Shown here: one piece after another, positions 56,588 through 64,000 of the stretch | Layout of the letters: the number at the start of each line of letters is the position of its first letter | How positions within the stretch are numbered: position 1 is the first letter of the stretch | From: Pediococcus stilesii | Lineage (GTDB): Bacteria; Bacillota; Bacilli; Lactobacillales; Lactobacillaceae | Reading direction: 5' to 3' | DNA: 64,000 nucleotides | Assembly (NCBI RefSeq): GCF_001437075.1 | Contig: NZ_JQBX01000011.1 | Coordinates: 1-64,000 of the forward strand | Made by a program: the position numbers and the translations under genes | Notes under the pieces: generated by a model | Database searches by the model: none | The model's input: only the letters and a program-made list of their open reading frames with translations | Told to the model about the DNA's origin: nothing

Positions 56588-57928
56588 ATGGACAGTATTT
56601 TAACAAAGGGTAGTCCAATTAAAGGGATTATTTTATTTAGTATCCCGCTCCTTTTAGGAAACATTTTTCAACAAATTTATACCCTATCCGACACACTGAT
56701 TGTGGGACGGGTTGTGGGAGTAAAGGCCTTGGCTGCCGTTGGAGCGACTAATGGGTTAACCTTTTTAATCATTGGATTCGCACAGGGGATGACGACTGGG
56801 CTTTCGATTATTACTGCACAACATTACGGTGCGGGTGATGCAAAGGCCGTTAAGCAAAGCTTTGCAACCAGTATTTGGATTTGTGGCGTTTTTACATTTG
56901 GATTAACATTGATTAGTATTTTAGCAGCTAAACCATTGTTACAGGCCATGCAAACACCCGCAAATATCATTGATGGAGCGACAGTTTTCTTAACCATCAT
57001 TTGTGCTGGACTAGTCGCAACAATGTTTTTTAACCTGTTTTCAAATATGTTACGAGCCTTAGGAAACAGTCGCTCACCGCTGGTTTTTCTGGTAATTGCC
57101 TGTATTATCAACGTGGTTTTAGATATTGTGCTAATCGTTTTCCTACATATGGGAATTGCTGGAGCGGGGATTGCTACCGTTAGTGCTCAGCTGATTTCGT
57201 GTTTTCTATGCTGGTTTTATATAAAAGCAAAAGTACCGGTTTTATCACTAGAATTAAGTGAAATTAAAACCAACATGAAGCTAGTTCGAGAACAAATTCG
57301 AATTGGACTTCCAATGGGCTTCCAAGCTTCAATTATTGCAATTGGTGCGATCATTTTACAGGTTTCACTGAACCATCTGGGATCTTCGGCGATTGCAGCT
57401 TATACGGCAGCTGGCAAGGTGGATCAGCTTGCGACACAACCAATGATGTCATTGGGAATTACAATGGCAACGTTCACGGCGCAAAATTATGGAGCACGTC
57501 AGTATCAAAGAATTTTAAAGGGCATCAAACAAACTTTAATTACCTCGGTTAGTTATAGTTTTATAATGGGTGCGTTGATTATTCTTAATAGTCGACTGTT
57601 AGTTAATTTATTTATTGGTAATTCAGAAACACATATCACAAATTTAGCGCACGAATATTTCGTAATTGTTAGTACTAGTTATTTCTTATTGGCAATTCTT
57701 TTTGTAATTCGGTACACACTTCAAGGCTTTGGAAAGAGTATGGCACCAACCATGGCGGGCGTGGCCGAATTAATTTCGCGAGTTTTAGTTGGAGTATTTG
57801 TAGTTCCAGCGTTTGGCTTTTTGGGAGCGTGTACCGCGAATCCTTTGGCGTGGCTCGGATCGAATCTTGTTTTGATTTGGTCATATGTTCAGGTTGTTCG
57901 CCAATTAAAGAAAGAGACAAAAGCATAA
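56588..57928 (+). CDS. MATE-family efflux transporter
   Basis: A 446-aa protein with 12 helices in two six-helix halves. It opens with the MATE motif SIPLLLGNIFQQIYTLSDT and has a FTAQNYGARQ block mid-protein. It exports cationic drugs or metabolites using H+ or Na+. It starts 18 bases after the CPBP gene, so the two are probably cotranscribed. Confidence 0.9.
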   Translation: MDSILTKGSPIKGIILFSIPLLLGNIFQQIYTLSDTLIVGRVVGVKALAAVGATNGLTFLIIGFAQGMTTGLSIITAQHYGAGDAKAVKQSFATSIWICGVFTFGLTLISILAAKPLLQAMQTPANIIDGATVFLTIICAGLVATMFFNLFSNMLRALGNSRSPLVFLVIACIINVVLDIVLIVFLHMGIAGAGIATVSAQLISCFLCWFYIKAKVPVLSLELSEIKTNMKLVREQIRIGLPMGFQASIIAIGAIILQVSLNHLGSSAIAAYTAAGKVDQLATQPMMSLGITMATFTAQNYGARQYQRILKGIKQTLITSVSYSFIMGALIILNSRLLVNLFIGNSETHITNLAHEYFVIVSTSYFLLAILFVIRYTLQGFGKSMAPTMAGVAELISRVLVGVFVVPAFGFLGACTANPLAWLGSNLVLIWSYVQVVRQLKKETKA

Positions 57929-57993
57929 TTACTGAGAATGTAGATCTATCAGGTTATAATTAAGATAACGACCATACCAGAGGAGGAAGAAAA

Positions 57994-58524
57994 ATGATTT
58001 TTACTTATGACGTCTTGGAAGAAGTTATTAATACAGGAAAACCAATCGTGATCAACGACAAGACGCAGATCCAAAAGTTAAACGGCGAAGGGATTAATGC
58101 CGTTACTTTTGTGTCAAAGGATTGGGGTTCGTGTGATTATTACGATTTTTTGGAATTAAATCCGGGCAAGGGAATTGTCATTTATTCTGACGGTAATAGC
58201 TTTGATGGGTTTAGTGTTTTTGAAATTCCATTAAGTGAGTTTTATTTTGATGTGAATACTGAAAAGGGAATCATTGGAATAGAAGATGGGGTTGGAAACC
58301 AAACGGACTTTTTAGACTTATTCACGGGTCCAGCGGTGGGTGAATTTACACGGAAATACGTCAATTCAACCGATGAAGAAATTAAAGAAAGTAAGGAATA
58401 CCAGCTGACGGACCGTTATATTAGCGATTATTTGGGTTATGAAGGAGCCGAAGAAGAGAAAATTAATCTCGCATTGCTACGATTTGCGATGGCGACTTAT
58501 ACTGATCAAAATCGGCCCCGATAA
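57994..58524 (+). CDS. Uncharacterised acidic protein, paralog 1 of a tandem pair
   Basis: I do not recognise this 176-aa soluble acidic protein. It shares length and layout with the next gene: start MIFxYDVLxEVI, KINDxxxIxK, a DYYxFL block, QTDF before position 110, an SDEEIKxSKxYQ helix and a LNLxxxRxA end. GGAGGAAG lies just upstream of the ATG in both genes. The role is unknown. Confidence 0.75.
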   Translation: MIFTYDVLEEVINTGKPIVINDKTQIQKLNGEGINAVTFVSKDWGSCDYYDFLELNPGKGIVIYSDGNSFDGFSVFEIPLSEFYFDVNTEKGIIGIEDGVGNQTDFLDLFTGPAVGEFTRKYVNSTDEEIKESKEYQLTDRYISDYLGYEGAEEEKINLALLRFAMATYTDQNRPR

Positions 58525-58626
58525 AATGCTAATTTTACATTAAGATTACAACGGTTGATTTTTTAATTTTGCGGAGTATAATTTCTTCTGTTCCAGTATT
58601 TATGGTTATTTTTTGGAGGAAGAAAA

Positions 58627-59154
58627 ATGATTTTTAAATATGATGTTTTATCAGAAGTTATTAAGAACGATAAGACAATTAAAATCAACGATAATAGTTA
58701 CATTAAGAAAATTGCCGGTCTAAACGGTATTGAATATGTTGTTCGTGATAGTAACCGACACGATTACTACGTTTTTCTATCGGTTAATGCGGACGAAGGT
58801 GTGGTCGTCAACACGGACAATCATACTGAGCTAGGATTTGAGCTATTACGAACGCCTAAGAAGGATTTCTTCTTAGGAATTAACACTAATATTAACTTTG
58901 TCGACTACTATGACGGTCCGGGAACTCAAACTGATTTTCCAGATGTGATTGAGAATGAGGATTTGGAAAAGGTCTACGACAAGTACCGTGGTGCTAGTGA
59001 TGAAGAGCTTAAAGCCTCAAAGCTGTATCAGCAGGTCAATACTTGTGTGAGCACTTATCTACGGGTTCAGCCGGAGTTAGAAGAAAAATTAAATCTATCA
59101 ATTATCCGCTTGGCTCTGTTATCTCATGCTCAAAAAGAACGGGCAGTGGCCTAA
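58627..59154 (+). CDS. Uncharacterised acidic protein, paralog 2 of a tandem pair
   Basis: A 175-aa paralog of the upstream protein (roughly a third identical by eye) with the same 5' context, ATGATTTTTA after GGAGGAAGAAAA. The 102-base gap carries a possible separate promoter but no strong hairpin. A terminator follows. The divergence implies an old duplication with both copies kept. Confidence 0.75.
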   Translation: MIFKYDVLSEVIKNDKTIKINDNSYIKKIAGLNGIEYVVRDSNRHDYYVFLSVNADEGVVVNTDNHTELGFELLRTPKKDFFLGINTNINFVDYYDGPGTQTDFPDVIENEDLEKVYDKYRGASDEELKASKLYQQVNTCVSTYLRVQPELEEKLNLSIIRLALLSHAQKERAVA

Positions 59155-59217
59155 CAAAGTAAAGTCACTTAGCCGGCGTTTGGATTAAAAAGTTTTTTGA
59201 TAATTTAGAGTAAATCA

Positions 59218-59269
59218 AATAGGGAGTTACAACGATGAGGGCCTTCCCTCATGATTGTAGCTCCCTATT
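59218..59269. terminator. Strong hairpin terminator between convergent genes
   Basis: Long stem AATAGGGAG...CTCCCTATT with an inner ATGAGGG/CCCTCAT stem; the T-tract on the + side is short and interrupted. Confidence 0.7.
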
Positions 59270-59315
59270 ATTGTCTAATTTTAGAAGATAAAATCAGTTT
59301 GATTTTTAATCGAAT

Positions 59316-60242
59316 TTAATTTGAAGTGAATTTCCAATGTTGAATGGCGTTGTAATAGGCGCCGTACAGCTCGGTGTCTTGCTTTAAATTAGAAGTTTCA
59401 ACCGTTGGCGTCTGCAGTGTCTCCTTTAATAAAGGAATGGTTTCGCGAATGACCTGTAATTGATGATTAATTTCAGGAACTAGGATGCTTTGATTGCTAA
59501 TACTGCCACCAATGACATATTTGCTAAGATCTAAGACGGCTTGAATGTTGGTAATCATATACGCAACATTTCGGCAATAAGCATTGAATAACTCACGGGC
59601 GTTAGAATCACCATTTTCGATGGCCTTGAACACTTTGGTATCATCATTTGGATCAACAAGCTCTAAACGGGTTCCAATGGAATGGACCATTTTGGTTGCG
59701 GAACAGGCATTAAACATAATGTTTTCCGGGCGATAATTCTCAACTTCTGGATTAGAAATAAGCATGCCAACTTCACCGGCTTGTAAGTGAGAGCCTGATA
59801 AGATTTTGTTGTTTAAAACAATTCCTGAACTTACGCCGCTATCTAAAATAATTGCACAGCCGTTATCAACATTCTGGAGGTTTCCTTGCCATTGGGATGC
59901 AATAACTGCACAGATACCAGTACTTTCCATGAAAACTGGCAGTTCATAGCGAGCAGAGATGATCTTTCCAAGGCTTAATCCATGTAGCATTGGTAATGAG
60001 CCGCCCTGGTAGATAACGCCATTTTTTTGGTCAACTTGGCCAGGGACGCTAAGCCCAATTCCATAGACGGCTTTAACATTGTCACTCACAATTCCATAAA
60101 TTTTTTTTAGGAAATTATCGACACCATCCGTGGGGGTAGAGATGCTTTTTTTGATTTTTAAGTTACCACTTTGGTCAAAAAGTGCGTAACGAATAAAAGA
60201 TTCATCAATTGCGATACTTAAAAAATCCGTATTGTCCATCAT
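59316..60242 (-). CDS. Degenerate ROK-family protein (probable sensor, not an active kinase)
   Basis: About 308 aa with the ROK/actin-like fold. The phosphate-1 loop is IAIDESFIRYALFD rather than DIGGTK. The segment that should read ENDANAA is ESTGICAV, so the catalytic Asp is absent. After LQAGEVGM the ROK zinc motif (His plus CxCGxxGC) is also missing. A sugar-kinase activity is therefore unlikely; sugar binding or a regulatory role is more plausible. Four ATG codons in a row begin the gene; AAAGGA best suits 60242. A perfect cre overlaps the promoter. Confidence 0.75.
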   Translation of the reverse strand: MMDNTDFLSIAIDESFIRYALFDQSGNLKIKKSISTPTDGVDNFLKKIYGIVSDNVKAVYGIGLSVPGQVDQKNGVIYQGGSLPMLHGLSLGKIISARYELPVFMESTGICAVIASQWQGNLQNVDNGCAIILDSGVSSGIVLNNKILSGSHLQAGEVGMLISNPEVENYRPENIMFNACSATKMVHSIGTRLELVDPNDDTKVFKAIENGDSNARELFNAYCRNVAYMITNIQAVLDLSKYVIGGSISNQSILVPEINHQLQVIRETIPLLKETLQTPTVETSNLKQDTELYGAYYNAIQHWKFTSN

Positions 60243-60263
60243 CATCATTCCTTTGTGTACATT

Positions 60264-60291
60264 ATTATACATTGATTGAGAACGATTTCAA
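60264..60291 (-). promoter_or_regulatory. Promoter with perfect cre site for the ROK gene
   Basis: On the minus strand: TTGAAA (60291-60286), a 16-nt spacer and TATAAT (60269-60264). TGAAATCGTTCTCA (60290-60277) fully matches the cre consensus and covers the -35, so CcpA repression is expected. Confidence 0.75.
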
Positions 60292-60374
60292 AGTCCGATA
60301 AGGAGAATCAAGTTTGAATTAATCCCAAAAGACGATATAGTTATTAGGAATATTGAATTATGGAAGGTATCTGG

Positions 60375-60755
60375 ATGAAGACGTTAAAAAGTATTTCCGA
60401 GAATAAGGTAAAAATTGGAATTTTAGTTGGATTATTGGTTGTCGGATTAATATTTAGGAAAAGTTATTTAGTTAGTAACATTTATTTTGTGGCCGGAATG
60501 TTAATGCTATTCGCGGGAATCATTTCGATTCTATTTAATGCGCACCTTTTTAGCGGCTGGAAGTTAAATGTTAATCGCAAGAATAGTGAGTTTGTTGATG
60601 ATGTTGAAGGAACTAAAAAACTATCCAAGAAAGAACTCGCCAAAAAAGTTGCCGCACAAAAAAACGCACCACTAAAATTTTCATTAGTGACGCGTACTTT
60701 TCTTAGCTATGCTTTAATTTTAATTATTAGCAGTATTTTGGTGTCATACTTCTAA
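60375..60755 (+). CDS. DUF3899 membrane protein
   Basis: A 126-aa protein with helices near 13-28, 33-53 and a C-terminal one, and a charged cytoplasmic loop rich in Lys. It matches the DUF3899 family of lactobacilli, function unknown. ATG 60375 has GGAAGG 7 nt upstream. Its 3' end overlaps the convergent Cof-type gene by 12 bases. Confidence 0.78.
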   Translation: MKTLKSISENKVKIGILVGLLVVGLIFRKSYLVSNIYFVAGMLMLFAGIISILFNAHLFSGWKLNVNRKNSEFVDDVEGTKKLSKKELAKKVAAQKNAPLKFSLVTRTFLSYALILIISSILVSYF

Positions 60756-61556
60756 GACAAATTTTTTAATGGCTAATGCAACGCCACTTTCGTTGTTAGT
60801 AGCAGTAATGAACTGCGCTGCATCCTTAACGGCGTCAATCCCATTTTCCATTGCGACACCAAGTCCAGCGGCCTTGACCATGGAAAGATCGTTACCTTGA
60901 TCGCCAATTGCCATAACTTGATCCATTTGAAGATTGAGGCGCGCGGCAAGTTCGCGAACGGCGTTGCCTTTACTAACATTCTTAGGCATTAATTCAATAA
61001 AGTAGGGTTCACTTTGAGCAATGCTAAAGTCTGAGCCAAATTTTTCGATAATTTGATCGTGAGCTTTTCCAAGGATCTTGGGCTCATCAATGAACATTGC
61101 TTTTGGAATTTCTAGTGTGGGATCCATTTCGTCCACAGCGCGATAGCGTAAGCCCATTTCCACTAAGAAGCTTTCGCCGACGGTAAAGGGACTGATATTT
61201 TTATTGGCAGTGTAAATATGATTTTTTCCGTCAATATGAAAATGAACGCCGACTTGACGACTAAATCGTTCAATTTTCAAGTAGTCTTCAAATTTTAAAG
61301 TGTGTTTGATTAAAGTTTCCCCGTTTAAATTTTGTGCTAGAGCGCCATTGTATGTAATGGCGTATTCGTGTTCGTTTTGCAAATCTAATTGCTTTAGATA
61401 TCTTTGGATTCCAGTGATTGGGCGACCGGTACAAAGGACGACGTTTACTCCAATCTTGGAAGCAGCGTTGATTACCGCGATGTTTTGGTCGGTCAGTTGT
61501 TTACGGTCATTTAGTAGTGTGCCATCGAGGTCGATGGCGATTAGTTTAATACTCAA
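60744..61556 (-). CDS. Cof-type HAD hydrolase (sugar-phosphate phosphatase)
   Basis: A 270-aa Cof/YidA-like phosphatase: motif I AIDLDGTLL (Asp9, Asp11), motif II CTGR, motif III Lys in SKGNAV, motif IV GDQGNDLSM. The large C2 cap lies between. It dephosphorylates sugar phosphates or cofactors. The start is TTG 61556 with AGGAG 8 nt upstream; it follows the HD gene by 10 bases, forming an operon. Confidence 0.9.
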   Translation of the reverse strand: MSIKLIAIDLDGTLLNDRKQLTDQNIAVINAASKIGVNVVLCTGRPITGIQRYLKQLDLQNEHEYAITYNGALAQNLNGETLIKHTLKFEDYLKIERFSRQVGVHFHIDGKNHIYTANKNISPFTVGESFLVEMGLRYRAVDEMDPTLEIPKAMFIDEPKILGKAHDQIIEKFGSDFSIAQSEPYFIELMPKNVSKGNAVRELAARLNLQMDQVMAIGDQGNDLSMVKAAGLGVAMENGIDAVKDAAQFITATNNESGVALAIKKFVLEV

Positions 61557-61566
61557 GGTTATACTC

Positions 61567-62916
61567 CTAACGAATTAAATTATTTTTGATATGGGCTTGA
61601 AAAGCTGCAAATGTGTCAGAAAATAGATTGTTATCAGTGTTGACGAGCATTTCCTTTGGAAAATAGAAACGTTCATCACTCGATATTTTTCCGGTAATGG
61701 ACTTAACTAGATCACTGACCGTTGAAAGCTCAACCAGTGAACCATCAGCCTGCATTAATTCAATCTGGGTTCGAGGCTTTTTGGAAGTTGGATCATAGGC
61801 GTCGTATGGTAAATCGTAGCTGTCGTTTTCAGCCGTATAGTATTCGACGTCAAAGCCCGCTTCCGTAACCAGCTTCCTGAGTTCAGGAAGTAGCGACCGG
61901 GTTGGTTCCTTTATTTGTGCAGACTTAAGTGGGATCCGTCCTAAGAACCGGGCAGATAGGTCACTTAAAATAGGATCTTCATCGTCTTCCCATTGAAGAA
62001 AGTATGTGTTTAAAACGCCATCATCTAATTTTAAATAGTCGGTAAGGCTAAAATTTTCATCGAAAAACGGCATCAAATAGTGTGGTTGAAACGCACGCTG
62101 GTGATTATTAGCGCGCTCAGATTGGTACAGCTCGTTTGCCCGCTGTAAAAGATGACCAAGAATGACCTCCATCGAGCGCGATACCGAATGAAAATAAACT
62201 TGAACGTACATCTGGAACCGACTGACGATGAAATCTTCAACGGCATGAATTCCGCTAATCTGAAAAGCAATGCCGTTTTTATAAGGACGCATCACCCGTA
62301 AAATTCGGGTTAAGTCAAAATTACCATAATTGGTCCCGGTATAATATGAATCTCTTAACAAGTAGTCCATTCGATCGGCATCAATTTGACTGGAAATTAA
62401 TTGAACGACCTGTGGATTAGGATAGTCATGGCTAATAACGGAAGCAACCTTTGTTGGGAAATCAGGACTGATTTGGCGAAGCGCTTGGTTAACTTCTGTT
62501 TGAGGATCCGTAATGATTTGGGTCGTGATTAATTCATGGTCAGTGTGAAAGATGTGCTCAAAAGTGTGGGAATAAGCTCCATGCCCAATGTCATGTAGAA
62601 GAGCCGCACACAAAGTGACAAGCCGCTCATCGTTATTCCACAGTCCATCGCCAGGAGTTTTGGTGGGATAATTTCGTTCAAAACTATCGGTTATTCTGCG
62701 AGCAACCTCATAACAACCTAACGAGTGTGAAAAACGAGTGTGTTCAGCGCCATGAAAAACAAAAGAAGTTGTTCCAAGCTGATGAATTCGACGAAGTCGT
62801 TGAAATTCCTTCGTGTTGATTAAGTCTAAAATGACCTGATCTTGAACGTAAATATAGTCATGAATCGGATCGCGGAAAACTTTTTCCATAGGGAGACGCT
62901 GACTTTTTGGAGACAT
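61567..62916 (-). CDS. HD-domain phosphohydrolase (dGTPase-like, YwfO type)
   Basis: A 449-aa enzyme of the HD superfamily. The start VFRDPIHDYIYV is typical. Metal ligands are His64 (HTRFSHS) and His108-Asp109 (LLHDIGHG), with further HD residues in the DADRMDYLLRDSYYTG block. YwfO-like proteins hydrolyse dNTPs. It is first in an operon with the Cof-type gene. Confidence 0.88.
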   Translation of the reverse strand: MSPKSQRLPMEKVFRDPIHDYIYVQDQVILDLINTKEFQRLRRIHQLGTTSFVFHGAEHTRFSHSLGCYEVARRITDSFERNYPTKTPGDGLWNNDERLVTLCAALLHDIGHGAYSHTFEHIFHTDHELITTQIITDPQTEVNQALRQISPDFPTKVASVISHDYPNPQVVQLISSQIDADRMDYLLRDSYYTGTNYGNFDLTRILRVMRPYKNGIAFQISGIHAVEDFIVSRFQMYVQVYFHSVSRSMEVILGHLLQRANELYQSERANNHQRAFQPHYLMPFFDENFSLTDYLKLDDGVLNTYFLQWEDDEDPILSDLSARFLGRIPLKSAQIKEPTRSLLPELRKLVTEAGFDVEYYTAENDSYDLPYDAYDPTSKKPRTQIELMQADGSLVELSTVSDLVKSITGKISSDERFYFPKEMLVNTDNNLFSDTFAAFQAHIKNNLIR

Positions 62917-62965
62917 TTGAATACCTTCTTACTTTACTTTTATTTAAAAAGAACGTTTAACTTAA

Positions 62966-63016
62966 ATTATACAGGTTTTATAACCATCTTGTAAAAGCTT
63001 ATAGCTAGAATATTAT
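62966..63016. promoter_or_regulatory. Divergent promoters sharing one -35 hexamer
   Basis: TTGTAA at 62989-62994 reads TTACAA leftward. Rightward: 16-nt spacer to TATTAT (63011-63016) for DUF1934. Leftward: 17-nt spacer to TATAAT (62971-62966) for the HD gene. The two promoters must exclude each other. Confidence 0.6.
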
Positions 63017-63070
63017 ATGAAATGAATTATAATTATTACATTAGAGTAACGAAAAAAGAGGAGAAATTTA

Positions 63071-63511
63071 ATGGCAGATTTAAATAACGGAATTCCAATT
63101 GAAATTCATCTAGAAACGTTTATTGAGCAAGAAGGTGAGCAGTCACATATGGTTTTTGACGAGCCCGGTCAAGTGTTTCAAATGGGTCGCTCAATTTATT
63201 TAAGATATCAAGAATTGGACGAAGAAACGGGTAGAAGAGTGCCAGTTACAATGAAAATCGACGGAGAAAGTAACGTCCTCTTAACTAGGTCGGCAGAAAG
63301 TGAAATGCGACTACGGTTTGCGAATGGGAAGCGGATTGAGGCACGCTATCGAACTCCATATGGAATATTCCCAATCGAAACGGTAACGCCAATGCTTGAT
63401 GTCCGTATTCAAAATGGTCCGCTAGCTGGACGGATAAATATTGATTACCAACTCTTTGCCGGCGAACAGCTAATTGGTAACTATAAAATCAGATTGCAAT
63501 TTACTGCTTAA
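63071..63511 (+). CDS. DUF1934 (YwiB-type) protein
   Basis: A 146-aa beta-rich protein matching the calycin-like DUF1934 family (IEIHLETFIEQ ... IYLRYQE ... RLRFANGKRIEARYRTPYG ending IDYQLFAGEQLIGNY). Its function is unknown. It sits before rpoE, a conserved placement in lactobacilli. GAGGAG precedes the ATG. Confidence 0.88.
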   Translation: MADLNNGIPIEIHLETFIEQEGEQSHMVFDEPGQVFQMGRSIYLRYQELDEETGRRVPVTMKIDGESNVLLTRSAESEMRLRFANGKRIEARYRTPYGIFPIETVTPMLDVRIQNGPLAGRINIDYQLFAGEQLIGNYKIRLQFTA

Positions 63512-63554
63512 TTGTAGTATTATTTGAGATAGACTGTGGAAAGGACGTGCACCA

Positions 63555-64000
63555 GTTGGAATTAGAAAATTTTAAGGGTCAAAACAAAAACGAACTCTCA
63601 ATGATCGAAGTTGCCCACGCTATTTTAGCTAAGAGTGGTGAACCGTTAGCTTTCGTAGATTTAGCTAATGCGGTTCAGAGTTATTTAGATAAGACAGATG
63701 AGGAATTCAGAAATCGATTATCACAATTTTATACTGATTTAAACGTTGATGGAAGTTTCATTTCTCTCGGCGAAAATACATGGGGCCTTCGTACTTGGTA
63801 CCCATTTGAATCAATTGATGAAGCCCTAATCCATGCTGAAGACGAAGATGAAGACCGTCCAAGACGTAAGAAACGTAAAAAAGTTAATGCCTTTCTTGCC
63901 GATGCCGCTGATGACGACGATGTTATTGATTATGACTCGGATGATCCCGAAGATGAAGATGTTGACGCTGCTGATGACTCAGACGATGACGATCCATCAT
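63555..64000 (+). CDS. rpoE: DNA-directed RNA polymerase delta subunit (partial, runs off the window)
   Basis: At least 148 codons are present. The N-terminal HARE-HTH fold (KNELSMIEVAHAILAKSGE ... WGLRTWYPFE) is followed by a basic run (RPRRKKRKK) and the highly acidic Asp/Glu tail diagnostic of RpoE. It tunes promoter selectivity and polymerase recycling. The start is TTG 63555 with AAGGA about 10 nt upstream. The 3' end is outside the window. Confidence 0.93.

Overview
The window looks like chromosomal DNA of a low-GC, fermentative lactic acid bacterium, most likely Lactobacillaceae. The reasons are a complete mleR-mleS-mleP malolactic locus, a dltXABCD operon, an RNA polymerase delta subunit gene beside a DUF1934 gene, a water-forming NADH oxidase, DUF4811 and DUF3899 proteins, frequent TTG starts, and CcpA-type cre sites. 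The genus cannot be fixed by eye. No rRNA, tRNA, CRISPR array, transposase or prophage gene was seen.

Layout. 1-9.7 kb: CLC transporter, a HAD-fold protein without its nucleophile, aldo/keto reductase, cre-controlled esterase, a TMEM175-type channel gene with an in-frame stop, NADH oxidase, a tandem structured repeat, a solitary YafQ-like toxin and a GlcD-type oxidase. 8.8-12.5 kb: malolactic locus. 12.6-20 kb: a pRiA4b ORF3-like protein, a PEBP protein, an ABC exporter with its own TetR regulator, exoA and ligA. 20-36 kb: a cell-envelope polymer region with a three-component glycosylation set (GtrA, GT2, GT-C-like), TagGH exporter, a double-domain and a single-domain CDP-glycerol glycerophosphotransferase, a GT39-like gene split by a stop codon, a serine hydrolase and a large LtaS-like sulfatase-fold protein. 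36-41 kb: an amino-acid ABC binding-protein/permease fusion followed by argG and argH, with a repeat family in the argG-argH gap that reaches into the end of argG. 41-45 kb: DUF4811/DHA2 drug-efflux pair divergent from a MerR gene, then an FMN riboswitch and ribU. 45-49.5 kb: dltXABCD. 49.6-64 kb: YitT, a frameshifted FAD/NAD(P)-binding protein, a peptide-binding lipoprotein preceded by a probable cysteine-codon attenuator, hydrolases, CPBP protease, MATE pump, two tandem paralogs of unknown function, a degenerate ROK protein, an HD phosphohydrolase, DUF1934 and the start of rpoE.

How the genes work together. TagGH, the TagF-like enzymes, the glycosylation trio, the LtaS-like protein and the dlt operon together make, export, glycosylate and D-alanylate glycerol-phosphate polymers. 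MleP, MleS, Nox and the GlcD-type oxidase concern organic-acid and redox metabolism.

The most novel candidate is the leader at about 52574-52870. It has a strong promoter, a 26-codon ORF with Cys codons (one isolated, then a tandem pair), a strong terminator whose 5' arm can alternatively pair with the leader stop-codon region, and then a second Cys-rich mini-ORF, all ahead of an orphan oligopeptide-binding lipoprotein. Three otherwise intact genes are each broken by one small lesion: TGA for Trp, an in-frame TAA, and a frameshift at an A6 run.
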